Both the position numbers and the translations under genes were made by a program. From Clostridia bacterium (GTDB taxonomy: Bacteria > Bacillota > Clostridia > Oscillospirales > CAG-272): 64,000 nt of DNA. The notes below the pieces were generated by a model, which did not search any database, had not been told where the DNA came from, and was given only the letters and a program-made list of their open reading frames with translations. Below, piece after piece: positions 1-8,991 of the stretch. Each line of letters opens with the position of its first letter. Position 1 is the stretch's first letter. Location: contig JAFUOH010000019.1 in the NCBI GenBank assembly GCA_017482055.1, forward strand, positions 1 to 64,000. Reading direction: 5' to 3'.

Positions 1-50
1 AAAGCCAAATCGGGAAAAATCAGATAGTATGAGTATTCAGCATTACATAG

Positions 51-93
51 AAGAAGCGCAGAACCCATTTCGAATTCTGTGCTTCTTCTTTTG
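51..93 (+). terminator. Rho-independent terminator of an upstream gene outside the window
   Basis: A 13-bp stem (about 51-63 with 75-87, one G-U pair) and an 11-nt loop are followed by a T-rich stretch. No coding sequence precedes it inside the window, so it probably ends a gene lying to the left. Confidence 0.6.
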
Positions 94-162
94 CTCTCAA
101 TCGGCTCGTTTGGATAACATCCTTATTCGGATGCACCCTTACTGTACTTTTTCTTTTTCAAC

Positions 163-191
163 TTGACACAGCCTATGTTTTGTGCTATCAT
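163..191 (+). promoter_or_regulatory. Sigma-A type promoter of the sugar isomerase-like gene
   Basis: TTGACA at 163-168 is separated by exactly 17 bp from TATCAT at 186-191. The expected start lies about 60 nt before the ATG at 260. Confidence 0.65.
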
Positions 192-259
192 TATACGCAG
201 AAGAATAGCGAATGAATATTGTGCAACGATAAATTTTAACAAAAAAGGGGACTGCGATC

Positions 260-1171
260 ATGGATAACAAAATTTTGAAAATTTCCACACAAACGGGAGA
301 CCTGTTCAACGAATGCACTACCGATTACGAATATCTTTATAAGTGCTTCTCGCACCTTAAAGAATGCGGATTCGAAGCGATCGACTACAATATGGATCAT
401 TTCCTCCCGGGTAACATTATCGTGAAAGATCAGCTGAACGATTTTTGGGATAAGAGCCTTGAGGAGCTTTACGAATACTTCACACCCACCAAAAAGGCTA
501 TGGAGGACAGCGGTCTCGTGTTTTCCCAGACACATTCCTCGTTCCCCGTATATGTGGACGGCAATGACAAGGTCAATGACTATATGGTCATGGTCGTCGA
601 AAAGTCGCTGGCGGTGTGCGCGTTCCTGAGATGTCCCGCGCTGGTAGTGCATCCGTTCAGATGTAAGGATTTTGCCAAGGAGAACGCGGTCAATCTCGAA
701 ATGTACAGAAAGATGATGCCCGCGGCAAAGAAATACGGTGTTATCATTTGCCTTGAAAATTCTTACGCCGACATGTATGCCGACTCGATACTTATCGACA
801 AGCTGAATGAGGAAGCGGGCGCGAAGTGCTTCGGTTATTGCCTTGACATCGGTCACGCAAACTGCGGCGGCGGTGAGTTTTACAAATACATAACCATCCT
901 CGGCGACCGTCTCACCTGCCTCCACATCCACGACAACGACGGCGCAAACGATTCGCATATGATCCCTTATACTCAGACAAGAGGCTGGAATATCAACCGT
1001 ACAAACTACGATGCTATGCTCGAAGCGCTCAGAGATATTAATTACCAAGGAAATCTGTCCTTTGAGAGCTTCCGCGGAATGCAGGCGCTGCCTAAAGAGG
1101 TTGAGAGCGAAGCGCTCAGGCTTTTGAGCGCTATCGGCAGATATTTCAGAGACCGTATACTTAACGGTTAA
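260..1171 (+). CDS. Sugar phosphate isomerase/epimerase family TIM-barrel protein
   Basis: This 303-residue protein fits the xylose isomerase-like/AP endonuclease 2 fold, whose members isomerise or epimerise sugars, inositols or keto acids using a divalent metal. The metal-ligand pattern is visible in order: a Glu in CLENSYAD, Asp and His in CLDIGHANC, His and Asp in LHIHDNDG, and a late Glu in LSFESF. There is no signal peptide, so it should be cytosolic. An AAGGGGA ribosome site precedes the ATG and the gene has its own promoter. No partner gene is adjacent, so the substrate cannot be deduced. Fold assignment is firm; the reaction is not. Confidence 0.75.
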   Translation: MDNKILKISTQTGDLFNECTTDYEYLYKCFSHLKECGFEAIDYNMDHFLPGNIIVKDQLNDFWDKSLEELYEYFTPTKKAMEDSGLVFSQTHSSFPVYVDGNDKVNDYMVMVVEKSLAVCAFLRCPALVVHPFRCKDFAKENAVNLEMYRKMMPAAKKYGVIICLENSYADMYADSILIDKLNEEAGAKCFGYCLDIGHANCGGGEFYKYITILGDRLTCLHIHDNDGANDSHMIPYTQTRGWNINRTNYDAMLEALRDINYQGNLSFESFRGMQALPKEVESEALRLLSAIGRYFRDRILNG

Positions 1172-1190
1172 GCCCCCTCGAAGATCGTCA

Positions 1191-1391
1191 CTATTTCAGA
1201 AGCATGTCGCCGATCTCGACCGCGTGCTCATGCTTTTCAACAGCCTCCGCGTATCTGTGCAGATCGGCGGCACTGCGGATGTGCTCATCATATTCGCTGA
1301 GCTTCAGCTGAAGCGGGACGGGCAGACCGAAGAAAAATCGCCGACTGCTTGAACTGCGGCGAACCAGCTCGCGTAGATTTGCGTAGAGCAT
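1191..1391 (-). CDS. Small hypothetical protein (66 aa)
   Basis: The frame is open further upstream, but the start was set at the ATG at 1391 because GGGGGTGAT, close to a perfect anti-Shine-Dalgarno match, lies about 6 nt before it. The product is small, charged and without membrane segments, beginning MLYANLRELVRR and containing the proline-flanked LPVPLQLKLSEYD followed by a likely helix. It converges with the isomerase-like gene, leaving only 19 bp. I do not recognise the family. The ribosome site is the main argument that it is real. Confidence 0.5.
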   Translation of the reverse strand: MLYANLRELVRRSSSSRRFFFGLPVPLQLKLSEYDEHIRSAADLHRYAEAVEKHEHAVEIGDMLLK

Positions 1392-1455
1392 GTTTATCAC
1401 CCCCGAATTAGTATCTGCGGTTGAGTGCGTATTGATTCGCAAAGCGTGCAGAACT

Positions 1456-1502
1456 AAAAAATGCCGTCTCAACGTGAAAACAACGTTGAGACGGCATTTT
1501 TT
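1456..1502. terminator. Strong symmetric hairpin, terminator-like on both strands
   Basis: A 20-bp perfect stem (1456-1475 with 1483-1502) with a 7-nt loop is bordered by A6 and T6, so it could terminate in either direction. It sits about 65 bp upstream of the small reverse gene and well before the dockerin-protein gene, so it follows no recognised gene end. It could be an attenuator in a reverse transcript or end an unrecognised RNA. Confidence 0.65.
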
Positions 1503-1632
1503 TATTTTATTCTTCAATGTTCGCGCAGAAATTGATCGGATCCTTGAAGGTCATGTCGGTGACTCCTTTCGATATGAGTGGTATCAATATACTGTGCTTT
1601 TTTGAAAATGTCTATAGTTTATTTGTGTTCAG

Positions 1633-1660
1633 TTGCAACATTTTTGCGATATTGTATAAA
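1633..1660 (+). promoter_or_regulatory. Probable promoter of the dockerin-protein gene
   Basis: TTGCAA at 1633-1638 and TATAAA at 1655-1660 have a 16-bp spacer. A second TATAAT-like box lies near 1703-1708 but lacks a well-placed -35. Apart from this promoter and the 1456-1502 hairpin, nothing else was seen in the 357-bp gap 1392-1748. Confidence 0.45.
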
Positions 1661-1748
1661 TTATAAGTTGGATTAAACAAAGACAGAGAGGAAAAATCAT
1701 GATATAATTATACTGTGTCATTGTTCAGAAAGGATAGGTTTTGGGTTT

Positions 1749-4541
1749 ATGAAAAATAAAATTTGTATACTTTTTCATTATGTCGCTGTTATCGCGGCAA
1801 TCGCATTAATGGCTGTGTTTATGTGCGCGGCGGTTTCGGCGGCGGCACCCGAGGGCGGTCTTACATTTACGGCGGATGATATATATGTTATGGAATCTTC
1901 TTTAGTCGACAATAAGCCGAAAACATTTTCTGCATGGGTGAAAATTCCCGGATCGAGCGCTGACAGTGTTATTGTAGGATCATATCGGCTTGATGATGAA
2001 AGTATTCAACATGGATTTACTTTTGGTGTAAATAAAAATGGACAGCCGAATATATTCTATTGCACCGCCAATGCAAATGGAGTGCATAAAACATGCGGTC
2101 CGATAGTATTCAGCAGCTATGCTGATGGAACAGCCATTAATGTTGAGAATGGAGAATGGACACATGTAGCCATGACCGTAAATACAGATTCAAAGGGTGT
2201 ACGATGCTATGTTAACGGTATTGAGTGCTACTATTCAAGTGGCGGAACGATTACCGAATTATTTACACCTGCATGGACATACAATGATGAGACTTTTTCC
2301 AAGGCATTGATACTGGGCGGCGATTACCGCACGGATAATACAGCATACTGTAAGGGCGCTATTGGCGAGCTTGTGATGTACGGTGAGGTTTTGACATCGG
2401 AGCAGATATCCTCCATATACAGTGACGGCGTTGATTCTGTTCAGATAACGCCTATGGCACATTTTGATCTCGAATCGGCGGCTGCAGGCAAAACGGTTTC
2501 CGATATTTCGGGTAACGGTCATCATTTTTATTATATGAGCGACAGTCTTACGGTCTCCTTTGATGCAAACGGCGGAGACGGAACGATGAAATCGTACGGA
2601 AGCCTAACGACCGGTGCAGAATACACGCTTCCCGCATGTACCTTTAAGCTTCCTTACGGTAAATATTTCAAAGGCTGGGCGCTCAGTAGGGACGGCGAGG
2701 TTATTACGGATACCACAATAAAGGTATTCGAAAATATCACACTTTACGCTATTTGGGATGACGTGTCACTTCCAAGCGACGGTATGAGCTTTACCGACGA
2801 CCCGTATTATGTGACAGACGGCTCGCTTTCCGCACTTCCGTATACATATTCCCTGTGGCTGTATGTACCTGAGGAGATCGGAACAGCGGCAGGCGCGGTA
2901 TGGGGAAACTGGAAGGACAACACAAACCCCAGCTTTATTATAGATATTCAAGCAAACGGTGTGCCGCGTTTCTACCATAGAGTGGCTGCGGCTACCGAAA
3001 GCAGCAAAAATTATACTCCGCTGCAGTTTAAGAGCATAGACGTGCGTACAGGCGATTGGGCAATGCTCACATTTACAGTTGATGCCGAAACAAACAAGGT
3101 TACATGTTATCTGAATGATGGTGAAGGCGTTACGGGCGCACTTGGCTATACATACGATTCCGCAATACTGGCAGAACCTTTTGTTCTCGGCGGTACCCGT
3201 GACCCCGGTAACGACGATTACTTCCACGGCGCGCTGAAGGAAATGGTTATGTACGGTGAAGCGCTCACCGCAGATGAAGTAGCTGAGCTGTATAATAATG
3301 GTGTAAGCGGCGTCAGCTACACTCCTATCGCTCACTACGACCTTGAAAATGCGGCTTCCGGTTCGGATATTGCCGACGCCTCCGACACCGGAAACGACCT
3401 TGAGTTTGTTGACCGTTGGGTGGACATGGAGTCTGTACCTGCGGGCTATGCTTACTCCATGGCGGTTGTGGGTGACACACAGATAATCGCACGCGACTAT
3501 CCCGAGAAACTGGACACCATTTATGATTGGATACTCGATAATCGGGAAAGTAAGAATATCCGATATGTTATAGGTCTTGGAGATATTACGGACGATAATA
3601 CCGATGCTGAATGGACTGCGGCGCAGGCGGCGATAAGCCAAATGGATGGCGTAATACCCTATTCGCTTATCAGAGGCAACCATGACACGGCGGAAAAGCT
3701 TAACGAATATTTTGCAAACGATGACTATATGCGTGACACCATGGGCTTCTATGCTGAGAAAGATGTAAACAACTCCTACGATATTCTTGAAGTTGGTGAC
3801 GACAAGTATTTGCTTTTGAATCTCAACTATTCCTTAGGTGATGCTGAGCTTGAATGGGTCGATGAGGTGCTCACCACCTATCACGACCACAAGGTCATAG
3901 TAAGTATCCATAGCTTCCTCTGCTCGCACAGCGGAACACGGCTGACCCGTGATGACGCGTGCAATCCGAGTATGGCTAACGTTGATTACGACAGCGCGGA
4001 GCTTTGGGAAAATGTATTCTCCAAGTATGAGAACATCTTTTTGATCCTCGGTGGTCATGACCCCAGCGATGACATAATGATGCGGCAGGACAAGGGCGTT
4101 AACGGAAATACCGTTACCCAACTGCTTATTAACCCGCAGTATGTTGATGCATACTGGAAGCCCTCCGGCATGGTAGCAATGATGTATTTCTACCCCGAAA
4201 CCAACGAGATCACCGTGGAATACTACTCCACCATACAGGAGTGCTATTTCAAAAAGAGCAACCGCTATACTATATCGCTTGGAGAGGAGACCGAGGAAAC
4301 CAAAATCTTAGGTGATGCCAATGCGGACGGCAAAACCAATTCCATCGACCTTGCGTATTTACAGCGTCATCTTGCAAATTGGAGCGGCTACGCCGACATA
4401 GCGCTGGATGCGCTCGATCTTGACAACAGCGGCAATGTGGATATCACCGATGCCATGGTATTCGCGCGCCATCTCGCACGCTGGATAGGGTATGAGCTGC
4501 TTCCATATACGGGAGCAAGCTCTGCCGAGACTGATGCTTAA
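1749..4541 (+). CDS. Secreted LamG / InlB-repeat / metallophosphoesterase / dockerin protein
   Basis: This 930-residue modular exoprotein has, in order: a signal peptide (1-33, AVSAAA cleavage region); a LamG/concanavalin-like domain (about 35-262); an InlB B-repeat-like module (268-338: SFDANGG start, YAIW end); a second LamG-like domain (about 342-553); a calcineurin-like metallophosphoesterase (about 568-845); and a C-terminal type I dockerin (about 855-918). Metal motifs are GDTQ at 575, GD at 611, GNHD at 643, His721 and GGHD at 768. The dockerin has two EF-hand-like repeats, GDANADGKTNSIDLAYLQ and LDNSGNVDITDAM, each ending in a helix with RHL. Family knowledge makes it a Ca-dependent, cohesin-bound surface or cellulosome-like component. 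The phosphoester substrate is unknown; no scaffoldin gene is present here. Confidence 0.85.
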   Translation: MKNKICILFHYVAVIAAIALMAVFMCAAVSAAAPEGGLTFTADDIYVMESSLVDNKPKTFSAWVKIPGSSADSVIVGSYRLDDESIQHGFTFGVNKNGQPNIFYCTANANGVHKTCGPIVFSSYADGTAINVENGEWTHVAMTVNTDSKGVRCYVNGIECYYSSGGTITELFTPAWTYNDETFSKALILGGDYRTDNTAYCKGAIGELVMYGEVLTSEQISSIYSDGVDSVQITPMAHFDLESAAAGKTVSDISGNGHHFYYMSDSLTVSFDANGGDGTMKSYGSLTTGAEYTLPACTFKLPYGKYFKGWALSRDGEVITDTTIKVFENITLYAIWDDVSLPSDGMSFTDDPYYVTDGSLSALPYTYSLWLYVPEEIGTAAGAVWGNWKDNTNPSFIIDIQANGVPRFYHRVAAATESSKNYTPLQFKSIDVRTGDWAMLTFTVDAETNKVTCYLNDGEGVTGALGYTYDSAILAEPFVLGGTRDPGNDDYFHGALKEMVMYGEALTADEVAELYNNGVSGVSYTPIAHYDLENAASGSDIADASDTGNDLEFVDRWVDMESVPAGYAYSMAVVGDTQIIARDYPEKLDTIYDWILDNRESKNIRYVIGLGDITDDNTDAEWTAAQAAISQMDGVIPYSLIRGNHDTAEKLNEYFANDDYMRDTMGFYAEKDVNNSYDILEVGDDKYLLLNLNYSLGDAELEWVDEVLTTYHDHKVIVSIHSFLCSHSGTRLTRDDACNPSMANVDYDSAELWENVFSKYENIFLILGGHDPSDDIMMRQDKGVNGNTVTQLLINPQYVDAYWKPSGMVAMMYFYPETNEITVEYYSTIQECYFKKSNRYTISLGEETEETKILGDANADGKTNSIDLAYLQRHLANWSGYADIALDALDLDNSGNVDITDAMVFARHLARWIGYELLPYTGASSAETDA

Positions 4542-4744
4542 TAGCGTCCCCCGAATAACAAACACAGCGCTGTTACACATGCTTTTGAACCGATCCGGTA
4601 AAAACGGACAGTGACAAAAAAGCCCCCATATAGTAGAATAAAAAACTTGAACTGCCCATTCAAATGTACGAACAGCTGCCGTGACGTATGAACGATAATT
4701 TTCATTGTGAAAAAAGTAAAAATCAAATATATTCAATTTTTCTA

Positions 4745-4773
4745 TTGACTTTTTTCTACAGATGTATTACAAT
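4745..4773 (+). promoter_or_regulatory. Promoter of the leader ORF and CD3324-like gene
   Basis: TTGACT at 4745-4750, a 17-bp spacer and TACAAT at 4768-4773. The same TACAAT -10 with a 17-bp spacer recurs before dapL. Confidence 0.6.
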
Positions 4774-4831
4774 GTATTTGTGACCGGCACCACGGGCACA
4801 CTATATTAACAAGGAAAGGAGTGGTTTTCAA

Positions 4832-4993
4832 ATGACGAATAATAAGGTGATTTTGGTATAACCTCGGATTGAAGATCCTCCAGGTATCTGCGATCCGCGA
4901 GTTATACAGCTTCGCGGAGGCTCGGCGACGAGTCTCCGAGAAGTCATATCGGTATCTTCCGCCGATATCCGTAAGTTTTTTTCGTGTGTATAA
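4832..4993 (+). pseudogene. Stop-interrupted small ORF (leader peptide or decayed gene)
   Basis: A very strong ribosome site (AAGGAAAGGAG) precedes the ATG at 4832, but only nine codons (MTNNKVILV) follow before TAA at 4859-4861. The same frame then stays open for 43 codons to TAA at 4991, encoding protein-like sequence that includes PRIEDPPGICDPRVIQLRGG and SADIRKFF. Either the first TAA interrupted a 53-residue gene, or the nine-codon peptide is a translated leader for the downstream regulator, which starts 15 nt later. I do not recognise the peptide. Apart from this ORF and the promoter, the 467-bp gap 4542-5008 shows nothing clear. Confidence 0.4.
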
Positions 4994-5008
4994 CAAGAGG
5001 AGAGCAAA

Positions 5009-5293
5009 ATGGCGTATAAAAATGCAAGAGATATTCTGCCCTGCGAGTTGGTAAGAGAAATACAGAAATACATAGACGGCGATCTTATTTACATTCCCAC
5101 CAAGACAAGCAAGACCGAGTGGGGAACCAGAAGCGGCGCTAAGCAGAAATATGCCGAGCGCAACCATGAGATTCGCGAGCAATACAGAAACAGAGCCTCC
5201 ATAGAGGAGCTTGCGGTACGGTATTTTCTCTCGACTGACAGCATAAAGAAGATCGTCTACGGTGCAGCCGTCGGCGACAAGCAAGCACAGTAA
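5009..5293 (+). CDS. CD3324-family small helix-turn-helix protein
   Basis: This 94-residue cytosolic protein resembles the Clostridial CD3324 family: it opens with NARDILPCELVREIQKYIDG, continues YIPTKTSKTEWG, and ends with a helix-turn-helix-like segment (ASIEELAVRYFLSTDSIKKIV, residues about 65-85). Family members are presumed DNA-binding regulators of Mor/sigma-like HTH type, with no established target. Length is typical. An AAGAGGAGAG ribosome site precedes the ATG. It follows the stop-interrupted leader ORF on the same presumed transcript and is closed by its own terminator, so it is probably monocistronic apart from that leader. Confidence 0.7.
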   Translation: MAYKNARDILPCELVREIQKYIDGDLIYIPTKTSKTEWGTRSGAKQKYAERNHEIREQYRNRASIEELAVRYFLSTDSIKKIVYGAAVGDKQAQ

Positions 5294-5295
5294 CA

Positions 5296-5342
5296 AAAAA
5301 GGACGTTCCTTTAGAGTAAACCTCACAAGGAATGTCCTTTTT
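5296..5342 (+). terminator. Terminator of the CD3324-like gene
   Basis: A 16-bp stem (5296-5311 with 5327-5342, one mismatch or G-U) ends in a T run directly after the stop codon at 5293. Confidence 0.75.
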
Positions 5343-5393
5343 CCTTTGTCCCGGATCAAAGTAAAAAAATTCCGCTTGTTAATAAAATATACA

Positions 5394-5422
5394 TTGAAAT
5401 TTTTGCTTTAGTGTGTTACAAT
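5394..5422 (+). promoter_or_regulatory. Promoter of dapL
   Basis: TTGAAA at 5394-5399, a 17-bp spacer and TACAAT at 5417-5422, about 35 nt before the start codon. No lysine riboswitch fits in this short leader. Confidence 0.65.
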
Positions 5423-5460
5423 GTATACATCTATGAAATTTTCCAAAAGGGAGACAAAAA

Positions 5461-6645
5461 ATGAAGATCAATCAGAACTATAAGAACCTCAAAGCAAGCT
5501 ATCTTTTCTCGGATATCGCCAAAAAGACCGCGGCATATAAGGCGCAGAATCCCGATGCGGATATCATCCGTCTCGGTATCGGCGACGTTACGCTTCCGCT
5601 TTGCTCCGCAGTGGTGGATGCGTTCCACAAGGCGGCTGATGAAATGGGCGTCAAGGAATCCTTCAAGGGCTACGGTCCCGAGCAGGGCTATGGCTTTTTA
5701 AAGGATGCCATCAAGGACTACTATAAGGCGGAGGACGGCGTTACGCTCGAAGCCGACGAGATCTTCATCTCCGATGGCGCAAAGAGCGACCTTGGCAATA
5801 TTCTCGATATTTTCGCAAAGGATAATACCGTGCTCGTTCCCGACCCGGTTTATCCCGTATATGTTGATACCAACATCATGGACGGCAGAAACATCGTTTA
5901 CATGAACGGTACTGCAAAGAACAATTTCCTCCCCATGCCCGACGATTCCGTTGACGCGGACTTGATCTATCTCTGCTCACCAAATAATCCCACAGGTGCG
6001 GCGTACAATCACGAACAGCTTAAGGCATGGGTGGATTATGCTACCAAGAAGGGCGCTATCATTCTCTTTGACGCGGCTTACGAGTCCTTTGTTATTTCGA
6101 AGGAGCTTGTTCGATCCATTTACGAGATCGAGGGCGCGAGAAACTGCGCTATCGAGTTCTGCTCCTTCTCCAAGATTGCAGGCTTTACCGGCACACGCTG
6201 CGGCTGGACTGTAGTTCCCATGGAGTTGGAGGCTGACGGCATGAGCCTCAACAAGATGTGGCTCCGTCGTCAGACCACTAAGTTCAACGGTGTTTCCTAC
6301 CCTGTACAGCTTGCGGCAGCGGCTGTATTTACTCCCGAGGGCAGAGCACAGATCGCGGAAAATCTTGCGTACTACAGAGAAAATGCGAAGATCATTACCG
6401 CAGCTCTGGACGAGCTCGGTATCTGGTACACCGGCGGCGTGAACTCTCCCTACATCTGGCTTAAGTGCCCGAACGGCATGGGCTCATGGGAGTTCTTCGA
6501 TCTCCTGCTCACCAAGGCGAATGTGGTCGGCACTCCAGGCGCGGGCTTCGGCGCAATGGGCGAGGGCTTCTTCCGCCTAACTGCATTCGGCGATCGTGAG
6601 CGCACGAGAGAAGCGACTGAGCGTATCAAGAAGCTGTTTAAATAA
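5461..6645 (+). CDS. dapL: LL-diaminopimelate aminotransferase
   Basis: DapL is a PLP-dependent transaminase that converts tetrahydrodipicolinate directly to LL-diaminopimelate using glutamate, bypassing the succinylase and acetylase routes. The 394-residue protein starts with the family's typical [20 protein letters not shown] and has the fold-type I landmarks: [40 protein letters not shown] and the Schiff-base lysine segment [15 protein letters not shown]. Length is normal. It is monocistronic between its own promoter and terminator. Its product feeds lysine synthesis and, after epimerisation, the meso-DAP that MurE in this window is predicted to add to peptidoglycan. Confidence 0.93.
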   Translation: MKINQNYKNLKASYLFSDIAKKTAAYKAQNPDADIIRLGIGDVTLPLCSAVVDAFHKAADEMGVKESFKGYGPEQGYGFLKDAIKDYYKAEDGVTLEADEIFISDGAKSDLGNILDIFAKDNTVLVPDPVYPVYVDTNIMDGRNIVYMNGTAKNNFLPMPDDSVDADLIYLCSPNNPTGAAYNHEQLKAWVDYATKKGAIILFDAAYESFVISKELVRSIYEIEGARNCAIEFCSFSKIAGFTGTRCGWTVVPMELEADGMSLNKMWLRRQTTKFNGVSYPVQLAAAAVFTPEGRAQIAENLAYYRENAKIITAALDELGIWYTGGVNSPYIWLKCPNGMGSWEFFDLLLTKANVVGTPGAGFGAMGEGFFRLTAFGDRERTREATERIKKLFK

Positions 6646-6648
6646 TTT

Positions 6649-6686
6649 AATTGCCGCGCCCTTTTTGGAGGCGCGGCAATTTTTTA
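6649..6686 (+). terminator. Terminator of dapL
   Basis: A 12-bp GC-rich stem (6649-6660 with 6670-6681) with a T run follows the stop codon immediately. Confidence 0.85.
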
Positions 6687-6748
6687 TGAAACTATATCTT
6701 GATAATATTAAACAAATTGATTATAATGTAAAGATTTTGTGGAATGTA

Positions 6749-6777
6749 TTGACAACAGATTTGTGGTGTGATAGAAT
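6749..6777 (+). promoter_or_regulatory. Promoter of the TIM-barrel protein gene
   Basis: Consensus TTGACA at 6749-6754, a 17-bp spacer and TAGAAT at 6772-6777. Confidence 0.7.
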
Positions 6778-6806
6778 GTTAGCAAAAAAATGTATGGAGG
6801 TAAAAT

Positions 6807-8945
6807 ATGCTCCCGGAGATCAAAAAAGTCACTCCCGAAAGAAATAATTTCCCAACTCGCTGGCAGACGGTCATCTTCAGAAACTACCGCATGGCTCCCA
6901 CGGCAAATATCGCTAAGGTGCTTGGATGCACCTCTGCCGAGGTTGAGCGCGAGGCGCTTCGCATGGGACTGCGCGCAGGTACCATAGATCCTGCATGGCT
7001 TACTAAGGGATACATAACCATCATACGCAACAACTGGCATCTGCTGCCTTATGAACAACTCTGTACACTCATCGGATTTACACCCGAGCGTTTGGAATTT
7101 GCTATTGAAAAGGACGATTTTCTCGGCGTTAAGCTCGGAAGAATGAAGCCCGAATGCGAAACGGTCAAATATTCGCCGCTTACAGACTCGGAGCTTTCGC
7201 AGACCGGGGAGATCGCAAAGCTTGTTCGTAAATATAACACCTCCGAGCGTGTAATGTTCGACTTTTTTACCGATACAACCGATACTGAGCCGCAATATGT
7301 GACAAGCGCCGATAAAAGCATCCGCATGGCGCACGGATTTCTGACCCCCTGCGGTGATGCGTTTATCGAGGACACACGCAGCCATCTGCCCGACGTGCTG
7401 CTTGACTGCTACGCGCGTCAGGGCGTGAACGCATTGTTTGTGCACGGCGTACTGTCGAGCCTTTCTCCCTACCGCTTCGACCCTGAAATGAGCCGTGACT
7501 ATAAGCTCCGCCGTGAAAATCTGCGTGACCTTATCAGACGTGCGGCGCTGCGCGGTATCAAGATATATCTCTATTTCAACGAGCCGCGCGCGCTTATGCG
7601 GGATGTTTTTGAGGCTTACGGCAAGCCGGAGATAGGCGGACGTACAGTAGGTAGCTATGTTTCGCTCTGCCTTGAGACAGAAGAGCCGAAGGAGTACCTG
7701 TATTCCGCTACAAGAGACCTGTTTGAGGATATTCCCGAGATTGGCGGCATCTTCAATATCACCATGAGCGAAAACTATACCTCCTGCCGTTCCGGCGGCA
7801 AAAAGAATTGCAACTGTCCCAGATGCGCCCACCTGCCCAACGATACTTTGCCCGTGCTTGTCAACAACATCATGCACAAAGCGATACGCGACGCGGGAAG
7901 CGATGCCGAGGTCATGACCTACGCCTGGGGCTGGAGTCCGGCACGCAATTGGAGCTATGAGGAGGTAGACCACGCTTTCAAGACGCTCCATCCCGAGATT
8001 TCGGTGATGCAGGTCAGCGAAAACTGCAAGCTCATAAACAAGGGCGGCGTGGAGTATAAGATAAGCGACTATTCCATCTCCAACCCGGGACCCAGCGACG
8101 TTTCCGAATATGTCCTTCGCACGGCGGCGAAATACGGCCACAAGCTGTACGCCAAGGTACAGATGAGCTGCAGTTGGGAGTGCTCATGCGTTCCTTACCT
8201 GCCTGTATTCGACATTGAGGTCGAGCATCTCATGAATCTTCACAAGATCGGCGTGGATAATGTGATGCTGACCTGGACACTTGGCGGATATCCGTCCATC
8301 ACCTATGATATTGTCGCAGATTATATGTCCGATCCCGAAAATTTCGATATCGAAAAATGGTACAAAAAGCAGTTCGGAGACTATGACAAAACAGTACACC
8401 GTGCCGTTAAGCTGTTCTGCGATGGCTTCCGTGAGTATCCGTTCAGCGTGCCTGTTATATACAATTCGCCGAAGAACCTGGGTCCTGCCAACCTGTGGAG
8501 CCTTGAGCCGAGAGACTGCGAATCGACCATGGTTTGCTATTCCTTTGACGATTATGAGCAATGGACAAATCCGTACCCCATAGAGGTATACCTCTCGCAG
8601 TTTGAAAAACTGCTCACGGCATGGGACGAGGCGTGCGATATCCTCGAATCTGCGGCGCATGACGATAAGATACGTGAGCTTGCACTTTTTGCACGCTTTG
8701 CCGCACTCCAGCTCCACGCGGACGTCATCCATACAAAATACGCCCGTGCCAAACGTGAGCTTCCCGCATCAAAGGAAGAATTGCGCGAGCTTCTCAACGC
8801 CGAACGAGAGCTGTGCCGAAAGCAGCTTTCACTTATGGAAAAATCCTCTCTCATCGGCTACGAGACCTCCAACCACTACTTCTTCACCGAACGCAACTTC
8901 ATAGAGAAGCTTGTACAAGTGGAACAACTGCTTGCTGAGCTGTAA
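6807..8945 (+). CDS. Glycoside hydrolase-like TIM-barrel protein with N-terminal helical domain
   Basis: This 712-residue protein has no signal peptide or membrane segment, so it should act in the cytosol. Residues about 25-120 look like tandem helix-turn-helix-like units (LGCTSAEVEREALRMGL and LCTLIGFTPERLEFAIEK). From about 180 it follows a TIM-barrel rhythm typical of hexosaminidase-like or uronidase-like hydrolases: LLDCYARQGVNALFVHGVL, LRDLIRRAALRGIKIYLYFNEP, GGIFNITMSENYTSC, a CNCPRC cluster, VMTYAWGW and VMLTWTLGGYPS. Acidic catalytic candidates lie in MSENYTS and near YLYFNEP. TGGAGG precedes the ATG, and it has its own promoter and terminator. The exact family is not recognised; a sugar-active enzyme is inference from fold pattern only. 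Confidence 0.5.
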   Translation: MLPEIKKVTPERNNFPTRWQTVIFRNYRMAPTANIAKVLGCTSAEVEREALRMGLRAGTIDPAWLTKGYITIIRNNWHLLPYEQLCTLIGFTPERLEFAIEKDDFLGVKLGRMKPECETVKYSPLTDSELSQTGEIAKLVRKYNTSERVMFDFFTDTTDTEPQYVTSADKSIRMAHGFLTPCGDAFIEDTRSHLPDVLLDCYARQGVNALFVHGVLSSLSPYRFDPEMSRDYKLRRENLRDLIRRAALRGIKIYLYFNEPRALMRDVFEAYGKPEIGGRTVGSYVSLCLETEEPKEYLYSATRDLFEDIPEIGGIFNITMSENYTSCRSGGKKNCNCPRCAHLPNDTLPVLVNNIMHKAIRDAGSDAEVMTYAWGWSPARNWSYEEVDHAFKTLHPEISVMQVSENCKLINKGGVEYKISDYSISNPGPSDVSEYVLRTAAKYGHKLYAKVQMSCSWECSCVPYLPVFDIEVEHLMNLHKIGVDNVMLTWTLGGYPSITYDIVADYMSDPENFDIEKWYKKQFGDYDKTVHRAVKLFCDGFREYPFSVPVIYNSPKNLGPANLWSLEPRDCESTMVCYSFDDYEQWTNPYPIEVYLSQFEKLLTAWDEACDILESAAHDDKIRELALFARFAALQLHADVIHTKYARAKRELPASKEELRELLNAERELCRKQLSLMEKSSLIGYETSNHYFFTERNFIEKLVQVEQLLAEL

Positions 8946-8991
8946 TGGCAATTGCTGTGTTGAGCCGAGGCAGTCGAGCCGGGAAAGGATG

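Noticed and set aside
2766..3683. Reverse ORF of 305 codons inside the dockerin-protein gene
   Set aside because: Antisense to a clearly modular coding sequence; no ribosome site and no domain pattern.
5343..5460. Lysine riboswitch before dapL
   Set aside because: The leader between the predicted promoter and the ATG is only about 35 nt, far too short.
6708..8141. Long reverse ORF of 477 codons opposite the TIM-barrel protein gene
   Set aside because: It is the antisense shadow of a well-supported forward gene with promoter, ribosome site and terminator; its translation has no recognisable domains.
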